A stretch of DNA of 32,410 bases from Parasitella parasitica (Eukaryota > Mucoromycota > Mucoromycetes > Mucorales > Mucoraceae): contig MU619265.1 in assembly GCA_025201805.1 (NCBI GenBank), positions 33,233 through 65,642 of the forward strand. The letters are read 5' to 3'. Under the pieces are notes generated by a model, which was given only the letters and a program-made list of their open reading frames with translations, was not told the origin of the DNA and did no database searches. The position numbers were made by a program, and so were the translations under genes. Positions 10,198 to 21,091 of the stretch are shown here, piece after piece; position 1 is the first letter of the stretch; every line of letters starts with the position of its first letter.

Positions 10198-10487
10198 CAC
10201 CTTGCCAGCAAAAAAAGAAAAGCAAAAGACACTGAAAGACACACTCGATAGACGCGACAAAAAAGGATTTTTATACTAATAAGAGAGGGTATAAACCTTT
10301 TTTTATGCCCCTTACTCAAAAATGCTGGTCAGAAATACGGAGCAACATCAAGAGAAACCTACTTGATAAAAGCAGATACTTTGACATTTCGCCTTCCTGC
10401 AGTTACTGTTCAAGACTGCCAAGGTTGCGTTAGGCATGCTGAGACATAATGGGATAGATGCATTAATAAAGAACTAGGCTTAAGGTA
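10198..10487 (+). pseudogene. Tc1/mariner-like transposase 3' fragment (right inverted arm)
   Basis: Inverted copy of 7325-7704. The transposase C-terminal block is recognisable across frames (DRRDKKGF, then GYKPL, then the RHAET..DRCINKELGLR end), with stops and deletions. It carries the same loss of the third-catalytic-residue region as the left copy plus two further deletions. It ends about 130 bp before the start codon of the nuclease gene at 10618. Confidence 0.75.
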
Positions 10488-10617
10488 ATTGTCATACATT
10501 GTACAAGCAGTAATTTTCTGCATTTTAAAAAAATAAAAATAAACGTCAAAACATATGCGATAGCTCTTTTCTCTTTTCTTTTGAACCATATACTTGATTT
10601 CAAAATAGAATAGGCGC

Positions 10618-13002
10618 ATGGATAACAGCAATAAGAGATATTTAGAAGACGACTACGATGATATTACTGTGAAAAAGGTAAAACAAGAGGAGCAAGATGT
10701 TATCTCGGAAAACTCTACGACAGGCCCTTTGCCTAATGCCTTGAAGGACGAAGAAAACGAGCCAGAATTCTTTACGACATCAATGTACACAGATGAATTC
10801 AATGCAATGCTAGAAACTGTGCTGGACGGCGAGTCGTTTCTTTTCAACGAACAAGAATTAGACGTATTTCGAACTTTCCAATCTTTGCAAGGTATTCTAT
10901 GAAAAGGAAGCAATCCTGCGTACTAATACTTATAATAGATGGATCCAAACATCTAATTGTGCGTTTATTGATGAGAAAGCACCAATGGTTGAGAAAAACC
11001 AAGATAGACTATTCAAGTCATGTTCGTGATCTAGATAAAACAACTGCGGATTTGGAGTCTCAGGGATTTTTGCTTACACGAATCACCGATCTTTCTGAAG
11101 CAATCGCCGTGCTATCAAAAGATGAATTAAGGTCTATTGCAAAAGAAAGAAATATCCAGATTTCAGCGGATAACCCTGTGAGTTTGATTAGCAAATCGTG
11201 AGTGTGCGAGCCTATTATATTAATATTATGCATCAGAAAAAGAGTGATTTTCAGCGAGAGATACTTAATTTCGCTTCGGCATCCAGCATTATAGCAGAGT
11301 CAACCACAGCAAAAACAGAAAAATTATGGGCATCTATCAACGGGTATTTGGGACCATGTATCAAAGTAAATTTATCGCACAGAGAGCCATTCCAAAAACT
11401 GCAGATTGTATATTATCGTGTAAACCTTTTAGACGACACGAATCCGATATCCAGCTCAATCTTGGCTAAAACGAGCAAACGAGTTTACCCAAATTATACA
11501 GCGTGTCGATCCAACAGTATTTGGCATTCTCGAGATGATTTTTTAAAATATGAACAAGCCATAAAAACGGAAAAAGAGTTTCATCATTTACAAGAGGAAC
11601 TCAAAATGTTGAACAACACCAAAACCAAAAAAGTCATTTCGACAGAGAGCGGGGATGCTGGGGTACGCCAACAGATGATCAAGGCATGGACACTTTGTGA
11701 GAATTGCATTAGTATCTGGGAAGAATGTATAACAGAAGCCCAAGAGCGACCTTATTATACAAGACGCTTTGAAGCAGGCTGGATTTATACTCGATTGATC
11801 GACCATGGCACAGAGTTATTAGGGAAAATGCATGAATATGAGCTGGAAGTCCTGATTCTGAAAAAACTACTTGGTCAGAATATATATCGTGTTGGAAAAA
11901 GAGGTAAATGGTATGATCGAATGGCTTTGGTGCAGACAATACATATCAAGAGCGATCCCCCGAGACTCCAAAAGAAAATCGCATTGCAAACATGCATAGA
12001 TGCGATGCATGATCCTCGAGTTCATCAAAGTAAGTGTTTTGCGTGCGGGATATGGATAATGACGAATAACGGTGCTTAGTCTATTTGCATGATATACACA
12101 AGAGGATTGTGAAATTGGAGAAAGATCTGTGTATCCCTAGAAGAGAACAGCACGATTTCAGCTATATGAATTTGAAGCCTCCAAAAGAGATCACCATTTA
12201 TGGTAAAATTAACCAAGTGCTTTATGTGTTGGAGTCGCTGAACTTAATTTGGATGCATCGTTAGGCGAGCGAATCTCTGATGAAATTATCGGTAAAAAAT
12301 CAACCTGGAGAAGTGATAATGGCGCTGAATGTTCAGTGGAGCAAGTGGCACTTGAATATTACCAGAAGAAAGGGTTCAAGGGCTTGCATTGTGAAAATGG
12401 TGTTATTAGAATGATTGTAAGATGAGCATGTACATATACCTGTGTACATAATAGAGTATATTAACATATCTTTATTGATATAAAAGATGGTTCTTTTGTT
12501 TTGGGATATTATATTCGCTTATATCCCTGGAGTGTTTGAAACACCCTACCAAAGCGAGCCTCTGGATTTACGCACAGACGCATTTTACGAAAGTCGAATG
12601 GAACTAATCAACGCACGCCTAAATGACATAGAGAATGGACAGCACTTGAGCATTATTAAGCAGGTAGATGACAGAGAAAGACCTAGGAACACAACATGTA
12701 TTGGCATTAATTGGAGCTATGAACACCAAGATCTTATGGAAATCGCCGAATGCATTGGCTCGTTTGCTCTGGCATCACTCAGCAAATTGTTTTTTGAAGA
12801 GTTTGGTCAGCGTCAAGGCGGAATGCCTGACTTGTGTTGCTGGAATTTCGAGAAGAAGCAATGCCTTTTGTCTGAGGTCAAAGGGCCCAGAGACAAGTTG
12901 TCTAAAACACAACGAGTTTGGCTAGAAGCATTGTCAGGATTTCGTATTCAGGTTGAGGTGTGTCATGTTGAAATATGGAAAGGAGAAGACATCTTTTTAT
13001 GA
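10618..13002 (+). CDS. FAN1: FAN1-type structure-specific nuclease (VRR-NUC)
   Basis: Exons 10618-10891, 10939-11177, 11237-12029, 12080-12202, 12265-12416 and 12487-13002 join in frame to 698 residues (introns 47, 59, 50, 62 and 70 nt; intron 1 has TACTAAT). An acidic N-terminus is followed by a block resembling the FAN1 SAP/winged region (VRLLMRKHQWLRK, then DLESQGFLL and LSKDELRSIAK), a helical TPR-like middle, and a C-terminal VRR-NUC domain. The latter has LLFWDIIF, GGMPDL with D642, and EVKGPRDKL with E657 and K659, the PD-(D/E)xK catalytic set; VEVCHVE follows. FAN1 proteins cut branched DNA in interstrand crosslink repair in the nucleus. No N-terminal UBZ zinc finger is seen, unlike the animal protein. 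The gene sits directly after a transposon relic. Confidence 0.9.
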
Positions 13003-13380
13003 GATCAAAAACATTTAAATTAAAGAATTTCGCACTATTACTTCTGTGAGCTTGTTGGGGACCCACCTAGTTTTGATAGAAACTAAAAGTTGACTTATCT
13101 GATGTGGCCGAGCTATCCATTTACAATTTACAACGAAAAGATTTACATTTACTATCACATTTTGCGGAAGAAATATTGACATCCAGAATCCCTAAAGCAG
13201 GTAGTAATAGTTATAGAAGAGACCTTGTCAAAGAAGACGTACGCACAAATTTTATTAGGTCAATTAACGCTGATTTTTATTTTTCGTGAGAGTTTATAAT
13301 GGAATTATACATATAATGCTCTCTCTCATTCTCTCTCTCATTCTCTCTCTTTCCAAAATGATTATAACGACGAAGGCAAT
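13003..13380. other. Convergent spacer with CT-rich microsatellite
   Basis: Region between the 3' ends of two convergent genes. It contains a (CTCTCTCTCATT)-like microsatellite at about 13319-13352. An open stretch at 13080-13289 encodes 69 residues without a start Met at its head and is not supported as a gene. Confidence 0.6.
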
Positions 13381-14146
13381 TTAACGGTTAGCTATACAAA
13401 GAAAAGAAAGGCAAAATTTAGTATTAGCAACAGCAATATTGCGCAAACACTTACACTTGGCAACACGTTCAAGTTCATCCTTCTTCTTGATGGCATAAGA
13501 GTTAGCAGAGCCCTTAGCAGCATTAATCAACTCATCGGCAAGACATTCAGCAACGGTTTTGACGTTACGGAAAGCAGACTCCCTGGTGCCAACAGTCAAC
13601 AAAGAGATGGCTTGGTTGACACGACGGAGAGGAGAGACATCAACAGCTTGACGACGGACTGTACCTTGAGAACCAATACGAGTAGAGTCTTCACGAGGAC
13701 CACAGTTGATGATGGCGTCAACCAAGATTTGGAGAGGGTTGGCATCAGTCAACAAATGGACAATCTCGAAGGCGTGCTGAACGATACGAGCAGCCATGAG
13801 CTTCTTGCCGTTGTTACGACCAGTCATCATGAGAGCATTGGTCAAACGTTCGACAATAGGGCACTGTTAAATAGAGTGACATTGCGGAAAATGTCGGAGA
13901 AGACGTAAACACACTTTTCGCGAAGGGGTATTGCACAATCAAACTTGGACTTACCTGGGCCTTGCGGAAACGCTTGACAGCAAAACGACCAGCAGTGTGA
14001 GGCAAGTAAACTTGTTGGCGGATTTGGATATAGTCTTGGAGGGAGATATCCTTTACTTCGACATCCTCGTAAGTCCATTTGTTGAACAATTTACGGGTAC
14101 CATCAGCAGAAGCACTGACGTTGGCGGGCAAACCTAAAGCGGGCAT
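13381..14146 (-). CDS. RPS5: 40S ribosomal protein S5 (uS7)
   Basis: Minus-strand exons 14146-13955, 13863-13455 and 13391-13381 (introns 91 and 63 nt, both GTAAGT donors) give 203 residues, about the same as human RPS5. Conserved uS7 blocks are plain: [36 protein letters not shown] joined to [40 protein letters not shown], and the C-terminal [11 protein letters not shown] joined by the last intron to the terminal Ser-Asn-Arg. The final coding exon is only 11 nt; without that splice the frame would run on into intron sequence. The protein binds the 3' head domain of 18S rRNA at the mRNA exit region. The 5' leader (14147-14200) holds a short TGGA repeat. Confidence 0.97.
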
Positions 14147-14836
14147 GATAGAGTCTAAATTGTACGAGTTGAATAAAGTTGGATGGATGGATGGAGTGAT
14201 TTTGTAGATTTAAAGTGGTGATGTGCCAATATTGTCAGAATGGTTGATTTGGATGGTTATAGAAAAGATGGATTGCATGTTTTTAAGTATCATTGCTCAA
14301 TATTTCTTCTATATGTGTCAATAGCGTACCTAGTTTACGAAAAAGAGGAGGATCTAGCTATTCAGGCTTCGTTCTGTGTTGATGTGCGGATGTTGTTCGG
14401 GTCACATTGCCGACGCTTTGTTCCTTCCATTGTTGCGGCCCAGTCCTACACGTGAGCAAATGGTAGACAAGAAGCCTGCTTGCGAGAATGCTGACTATAA
14501 AATAGTCAACATCGTTTCTGGAAAAAGGCTCAAGTAAACGATAAAGCCGATGGTGATTGTGATAATAAATATTAGGGTTTCTGGTAGCAAACCTTTTATT
14601 TCTGATAAAAGCTAGAAAGTTTCTGAGAGAAGAAAAGTGTTTCCCTATAAAAGATTTTAAGCAGGGATCTCCATTTTTAAAGAAAAGAGTAATTGCTTTA
14701 TTTTATTCATAGTGGAAATATAAAGAGCATGTGTTGTAAAATGAGCTATCTACATCATATATAGATACATTTTTATGAATCCTTGTGTTATCCTGATGGC
14801 AGATTGTTTCTTTTTCTCTAGCATTTTCTAATACCT

Positions 14837-15034
14837 TCAGTTGATTTGGCGTCTTTTAGTGTAGAAAGTCTTGTCGGACAAGTACCCAGCTGGGTTCTGT
14901 ATACCCAGTTGCACAGTAGAACAGCTAATCAAACCTTTGCCATCTTTTCCGTAATATTGGAATGGTTCAAAAGTGTGTGTGTCTTTGCAAAATCGGAGCG
15001 TGAGATCGTCAGTCCAGGTACAGACATGCAAGTG
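14837..15034 (-). pseudogene. Orphan exon-like fragment, family not recognised
   Basis: Minus-strand reading from an AG at about 15035 to the stop at 14837 gives 65 residues of protein-like composition: CTWTDDLTLRFCKDTHTFEP, an FQYYGKDGKG segment, and IQNPAGYLSDKTFYTKR. An in-frame stop lies immediately upstream, exactly where a TAG acceptor could be (tggtag|cac). It may be the last exon of a small secreted protein or a gene relic; no upstream exon was found. Confidence 0.25.
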
Positions 15035-17513
15035 CTACCATTAGAAAGCTAAGAAGCACACAATAAATGAAATAAATTTTAATTGTTTTTTTCTCTTGAA
15101 TTGAGTAAGTTATGGCTTCTCAAAGCTAATGCTTTCTTCAAAAAGCACCATTTTTCTTTAATAGCGGAGATTAAACGCCTCCAAAATTAGGAAGAGAAAA
15201 TTCTTTCAGAATCTCCATTTGGACAAAACAAAATCATAATTACTTCTTTGAGGCAAGATATCATCCTCCGATACTATGCATACCACGACTGTCAGTCTAT
15301 GATAATAGCTGTACATTTGGGCAGGCTACACGATGGTGTTATTTTCATAATCCCCGTATGCCTATGGAAGGAATTCTGCCGAAAAATCTCAAAAACAGAT
15401 TAAGAGGGAAAAGTCAATATTTTGCTTAATCAGAGCGCATTTTTAGTCTTCGAGATCAAAGGTTGGTCTTTTACGATCATTTTCCTCCACTATATGCCAT
15501 AGTAAAAAGTTGCATTTTTGGGGTCAAAATTGAGGATAATGTGTAATCGATGATTTTGGATGTGTGGATACAAGGAAAAAATTGAAAAAATCCGTTATTT
15601 TGCATCGAAAAAAAAAATCATGCTCAAATTGCACCAAAATCATATATAATATAGTTTTTTCCAAATGGATACTATTTCTGGTGTTTTCAGGGCATTTTTG
15701 ATTATGAAAATCAGTCAAAAAATGGCACACAAAGCTAAAGTTCTTGCTTTTAAGCTGTAAAAATATCTATCTGGAGATGATATCATGTCAATATCAATTC
15801 TAATACTTGACAGAGCTGTATAAAGCAAATATTTTAATACCACAAGTATATCTTTCTTCATAGTAATAGACGTTAGGATTGAGGTTGAGTGTAATTTTAT
15901 TAAAAAAAATCAAGCTTCGTAATAAGCTTCTGGTAGATTCCAGGTTCCAGGCACTGTATAGTAAAATATCAAATTCTGAGTAGTGGTTGTCATTTGCTTG
16001 TATATTCTACGATTTTTGAAAAGATATATAATTAAAAGAGAAAACAGAATGTAATAATTGGTTTAAACTTAGATTTAGGGATAAACTGCCGTTGTTTAAA
16101 TGCAATATTTGACGGATACCTATTACTTAATGCCTTACAAGTATATGCACTTTGTTAGTTTGATAGTTTGATACTCTGATGGCTTTGCAATTTAGTTTAA
16201 ATACCTTTGCAGTTCTATAGAATTGTCTAAATGTTTGAGCTTATTTAGATGTCTAATATCTAACGGGTATATATGAATTGATATATCAAAATTTAAACAT
16301 TATGGAATTCAAACAATTTAGTATTGTGGCCCATTGGTGATTGTTCAGTTTCAGGTTCTGAAGTACATGCCGATAATGTTGATAAAGAATTTTCATTGTT
16401 GTTGAAAAAAAATATAGGATAAAAAAAGCCCAAATAGTCTTTCATTTGAAAATACTTATAGCTCCTGCACAATGGCTGTTTTCAAGAATTAAATAATCAG
16501 GGCTTCGCAATTTCGCATATAATTATGAAATGTCCTCTATTCTAGGGTTTTTTTAATCTAAAATAGATATCTAAAAATGTGATTGTATTAAATACTTCTT
16601 GCTCCTTCTTGAAATATTCTTGGGGAGACATTTCTCTTTTCTTAGAAACTTCTCAGCTTTTACCTGAAGTAAAAAGGTTTATCAGAATCCCTAATATATA
16701 TTGTCACAAACACCGTGAAATTTATCATCTACTTGAACTTTTTTTTTTTTTTTCAAAAACCATAAATGATTGTATAGCGACCCATGTATACCGTTTGCTT
16801 CAATAAAACTATTTAATCGCTTATTTCATTCATTACAACATACAGAATTTGCTACCCACTAATCACTACTGCGTATCCTCATTTGAACTAATCGTATAGC
16901 TTAAATAGGCTAAATGCACACACTCAAAAGATCAATTGACAGCAGTAACACATGCTTTGGCCAAAATCACCTCGGCTATCGGCATAACAAGCAGTGCATA
17001 CCTTTTAATTCTTAAACCTGTATTGTTCATCGCTCATTGTTGAAACACTGCAACCACCTAAAAACTCCTACAGTGAAGAATCATACATAACCGCTATTCG
17101 ACTCAAATCCCCTGTCAATGATGTAATTGAAAAGGATAGACATGCAGTTTCGTATAAGCCTAGCTTCAAGGGTTATGCTGCAAAGCGTTTACTTATTTAA
17201 TTCCTCAGCGGGTGTCTTAATTTAGCCGATTTAGGTCAATATCAAAGAGTAAGAGGATTTGTAATCCAAAGCACTGCTTTCCATAGGCCTATTTTTGATT
17301 TATAATCTTTGTGTTATATAGCACGATCATGTAACTTTACCCGCGGCGTAGAATTTGAGCGTTACAATGCAAATGCATTTATTATGTGCTCGATTAGGCA
17401 TTCGTCCAATCATGGTATTTGAAAATGATTAGTAAAACTTGCTGCGAAGAGGAGAGGGGGGGGGGGAAATCAAAAACTGAGACAGAAACCCTTGAACACC
17501 AAAATGAACAACG

Positions 17514-17522
17514 TATAAATAG
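17514..17522 (+). promoter_or_regulatory. TATA box of the GST gene
   Basis: TATAAATAG at 17514-17522 lies 63 bp before the ATG at 17586, followed by a T-rich leader. Position and match are those expected for a fungal core promoter. Confidence 0.7.
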
Positions 17523-17585
17523 CATGAATTTTTTTCTTGGGAGTTTCTTTTTGTACCAGCACCTCTTTCCGTTTTATTAGCAAAC

Positions 17586-18368
17586 ATGTCTCCTAATCTT
17601 ACTCTCTACACGTTCAAATTGTCACTCTGGGCTGGTGTTCCTCGCTTAGCCATCAACGAACTAGACATCCCTAATGTCAAGCAGGTTGAAGTTGATCTCT
17701 CCAAAGCCGCGAATTTCTCTCCTGAATACTTGAAGATCAACCCTAATCATACTGTCCCAGCCTTGGAAATTGACGAAAACGGAAAAAAGTCGTACTTGGA
17801 CGACACTAAATCCGTTGTTGAGTATCTAGACAAACTTTCGGGTGACAAGTTGAGTCTTCCTGGCAAGAAGGCTGAAATTGACGACTTTTTGAAGCACATG
17901 CACGAAGAAGGTGATGTAGGCAATCCTCTTTTCTTTACTTCTGGCAGCAAGGAAGAACTTGACGCTAAGCAAGGTATTGTCCCTCCCTTCTTGGAAGGTC
18001 GTATCAAGGGCTGGGAAACTTATTTGAAGGAGGCTCCTCAACATGCTGCTCTCTACGAAAAGAACATCAAGGAAACCAAAGACCTTCTGAACTTTTATAC
18101 AAGTGGTAAGCCCGAAGAGATGTTTGCTTTAAACAAGAAGCTTTGGGAAGCCGGTCAAAAGTTCCTAGACCGTGCCGAGCAGCTGTTGGAGAAGAATGGC
18201 GAGTATCTGTTTGGCACCTACTCTGTTGCTGATGTTCACTTTACTGCATATCTCTTCCGTGACCTTATTGTGCGCAAGCCTGAACAAGTCTTTGAGAATC
18301 GCCCCAATTTGAAGGCTTACTATGCACGTCTCCAAGCTCGCCCTAGCTTCAAAAAGACATTTGAATGA
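17586..18368 (+). CDS. Glutathione S-transferase family protein
   Basis: Single exon, 260 residues. The N-terminal thioredoxin-like domain begins LTLYTFKLSLWAGVPRLAI, has the cis-proline segment HTVPAL at 55-60 and the glutathione gamma-glutamyl-binding helix start DDTKSVVEYL at 72-81. The C-terminal all-helical domain contains GEYLFGTYSVADVHFTAYL, the usual GST fold motif with the capping Asp. GSTs conjugate glutathione to electrophiles or act as peroxidases; the substrate cannot be read from sequence. The middle region (about 85-190) is longer than in standard about 210-residue GSTs. Codon use is rich in C-ending codons compared with neighbouring genes, suggesting high expression, and a strong TATA box precedes it. 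Intronless, unlike most genes here. Confidence 0.88.
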   Translation: MSPNLTLYTFKLSLWAGVPRLAINELDIPNVKQVEVDLSKAANFSPEYLKINPNHTVPALEIDENGKKSYLDDTKSVVEYLDKLSGDKLSLPGKKAEIDDFLKHMHEEGDVGNPLFFTSGSKEELDAKQGIVPPFLEGRIKGWETYLKEAPQHAALYEKNIKETKDLLNFYTSGKPEEMFALNKKLWEAGQKFLDRAEQLLEKNGEYLFGTYSVADVHFTAYLFRDLIVRKPEQVFENRPNLKAYYARLQARPSFKKTFE

Positions 18369-18752
18369 TTTTATTCAACTTTTTTTACCCCATTTTCATC
18401 ACATTGTACATTNNNNNNNNNNAAAAAAAAAAAAACCGGATTCTCATCTTGATTGCATCTACTGTAACAGTAATTTGGGGCGTTTTGCTAATGGATTACT
18501 ATAGCATTTGCATTAGCGCCTCATTCCATTTTGTAGCTTGTTACAAAAGCGACAAGATTTGGTACAATAATATGACCATTTACCAGGTGCTACAGCATAA
18601 TATTCCTTGTTTCATTTTCCTTCAAAGAGCCTTGAGCAATGTATATCCTACAACACTCAAAAACGCTGTGTTTGAAACAACCAACACGTTCGCGGCATGA
18701 GGGTAAAAAAAAAAAAAAGCTGAAGCCCTTTCTTTTGTTTTAACTCTGTAAA
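18369..18752. other. Spacer with 10-N assembly gap
   Basis: Ns fill 18413-18422, flanked on the right by 13 A. A gap of exactly ten Ns next to a homopolymer is likely a scaffold join of unknown true size. ORFs across it are artefacts. Another A run is at about 18705-18718, before the next gene. Confidence 0.85.
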
Positions 18753-21060
18753 ATGCTCTTGGATAGATTAAAACAAAGATGGGCAGCAAAAAACAGCAGC
18801 AAAAAGACAATTGATCCCATCAAACGCGCCAAAATACTGAGATTTGTACAGCGATTCACACCCGTATTAAGGTAACATGATTGCTAAAATCTATCGTGAT
18901 CATCGATTGACTTTGGAATATAGTATATTGTTATTCGTTGTTGGCATTGGGTGGTTATTAATACTGCCGTATGACGGATACAACAAACACACATATATCT
19001 CTGAAAACGCACTGCTGCCTGGACAAGTAAGTGGATGAAAGCTTCTAAAACTTTTCCTGGTTCGCAAACAAACGTGTGTGCGATAGGCTAATCTGGATTA
19101 CGGATTCAATGATATTCGAACTGCAGAAGAGTACCGCAATAGATTGATCAAGATTCAAGATCAAGATAGTGAAACGTAAGTACAAGATGCAAATGGACTG
19201 GGAGGGGAGGGGGAGGGGCATCATATGCTGATTAATGAGAGCAGGAGAGCTAGATTTATCCATCAAGAATTCAGACACACAGGATTTGTGTCTGCTATTC
19301 AGCACTTTGAAGTCCAAGGAAGAGAGCCAAAAAAGGCATGTAGGCCAAGCATAGTTGAAACAAGCGTCAGAGCTAATTAACACTGTCATAAATAAGGGCG
19401 TGAATGCATTCGCTATTAATAGAGCCCCTCGAAGCGATGGTAAAGAAGCGCTCATCCTTAGCGCTTCATGGAAATCAAGAACCGGAGAATGTATAAATTT
19501 AGTAATTCCTTGCGCAACAATTTCAAGCTAATTTTTTTTTTCCCGTCTGACCAGACAACACAAACGGCATTGCATCGCTTTTATCGCTAGCAAGATTATT
19601 CAAGAGAAACGTGTACTGGGCCAAGGATGTTATTTTATTAGTAACAGATGAGGGCAGAGAGGGCACGCAGGCTTGGTTGGACGCCTACCATGGAACTGAT
19701 TTGTTTGAAGCCGTTGTCATGCCCAGATCAGGTGCAGTCCAGGGAGTTGTCAACCTGGATTTTCCAGGAACACAAGATTATGAAACGCTGGGTATCTTTT
19801 ACGGTAAGATATTATGTATTACTGTTTTAAATTGTTGTTTGTTTCCAACATGTTTTATAGAGGGCGTCAACGGACAATTGCCCAATTTAGATTTGATCAA
19901 TACTATTGTAGCAGTTGCCACACGGACTAGTCCACCCATTCGAACTACATTACACGACATTGCAAACAACCCATTCGAGAATTATGCATACAAAGCTTAT
20001 TTGGGGTCGCTGAACCATATGCTGCAAAGCATGAAGTATCTAGTCTTGGGACGCCCTTCTAGCGAGTCTGGACTCTATCTTCGCTACACTATTGACGCAG
20101 TAACAATCCACGGTATAGTAGGGAGCCAGCACCTGGGCCAGTTGTTTGGATTCAATCGTATTGGCAGATTGGTAGAATCGACTTTCCGTAGTCTGAACAA
20201 TCTGCTCGAGCATTTCCACCAATCCTTCTTTTTCTATTTGCTCCCTCAACCAGCGCGATATGTTTCAATCAGTCAATACATGCCGCCTGTCATTCTATTT
20301 GCATGCGCCTTGGTATTCCAATCGCTTACGCTGTATTATTTGGGCACTCGTCCTGTCGTGCCCGAGAAAACTAACATATTAACAGCATATTCGCTGAAGA
20401 AACGACACACATTATTTGCGTTTACCATTCTGATTATAACTCATGCTGCAGGCGTCATTATATTCAGCTTGATGCAGCCAACATTTGGATACAGGTATCT
20501 GAGCCAGTTTACCGAGGTTGAGGTGAGTGGCAAATTATTAGGTTATCAACCAGCAAAGGAGGGGGTGGTGAGAAGACTTACTCCTTTCCCAAAATCAGGC
20601 GATCACTATGCAGTATACCACTTCGTCCGCTGTCGCCATGTCAACCGTAACTGTATGCATACTCTGGATCAGCAAAGCCCAGTCGACTGAGCACGATGGT
20701 ACTATCCTTAAATCATTCTGTCTTGCAGCTTGTGCATTGGTAATCGCAACGGTATCACTCCTGAATTTTACGTTGGGAGTTGCAACAGCCATCTTGGTTG
20801 TAATACCGTACAGCTTGATTCGACCCTCCGGCAACTCCTTTTGGAAACTGATCCAGTCTATACTGTTGCTAGCACTATCGCCCATGGGATTGCTACATCT
20901 GTTCAGTCTAGTGAGTGGATTCCCGTTCACTACAGTTCTGTCTACACTCTTGTCTGATTACCAGGTCGTTCGGGCATGGTTCCTGACCTTTTGCTGCACA
21001 GTGTATTGGCCCATGAACATGGCAATGCTTATTTTAGTGTTTACAAATTCATCGTCATAA
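18753..21060 (+). CDS. GAA1: GPI transamidase subunit Gaa1
   Basis: Exons 18753-18871, 18924-19026, 19087-19175, 19245-19335, 19397-19490, 19555-19803, 19861-20522 and 20599-21060 join to 622 residues, matching human GPAA1 (621) in length. A basic N-terminus precedes a membrane span (SILLFVVGIGWLLILPY), then YISENALLPGQ. The luminal M28-peptidase-like domain has INRAPRSDGKEALILSASW, NTNGIASLLSL, YWAKDVILLVTDEG, EGVNGQLPNLDLIN, LRYTIDAVTIHGI and LNNLLEHFHQSFFFYLLP. Several hydrophobic spans make up the C-terminal part. Gaa1 sits in the ER membrane and helps the transamidase attach GPI anchors to proteins. Intron 4 (19336-19396, 61 nt) works in frame only with a GC donor (AAG|GCATGT) and has CTAAT; other introns are GT-AG of 52-76 nt. 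The 3' end faces the methyltransferase gene 31 bp away. Confidence 0.92.
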
Positions 21061-21091
21061 TAACACATGTAATAATGAAAATAAGGTTTAT

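Larger units (their letters stand above)
7325..10487. mobile_element. Nested transposon remnant bounded by inverted mariner fragments
   Basis: The left arm (7325-7704) and right arm (10198-10487) are inverted copies with long stretches of identity, for example around ggtttctct/agagaaacc and the shared end cttaagcctagttc. The transposase C-termini point outward. Between them lies a second, unrelated broken element ORF (7950-9717). The right arm has extra deletions of about 70 and 20 nt relative to the left. No target-site duplication could be identified by eye. Confidence 0.65.
14147..17585. other. 3.4-kb gene-free region
   Basis: AT-rich DNA with many stops in all frames. It holds a GGAT tetranucleotide repeat near 14172-14186 (RPS5 leader), a run of 15 T at about 16740, a run of G at about 17457-17466, and one coding-like piece on the minus strand (14837-15034). 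I see no intact gene, RNA gene or clear transposon end in the rest. The ORFs at 14240-14455, 15524-15730 and 16579-16806 have AT-driven composition and no recognisable motif. Confidence 0.6.

Noticed and set aside
13080-13289. Open stretch between FAN1 and RPS5
   Set aside because: The stretch opens without an ATG at its head, no splice partner found, no motif recognised.
15500-15730. Possible diverged inverted repeat in AT-rich sequence
   Set aside because: Similarity is weak and driven by A/T runs; no clear stem or element end.
18365-18700. ORFs running through the N gap
   Set aside because: They depend on unknown bases (X residues) and an A run.
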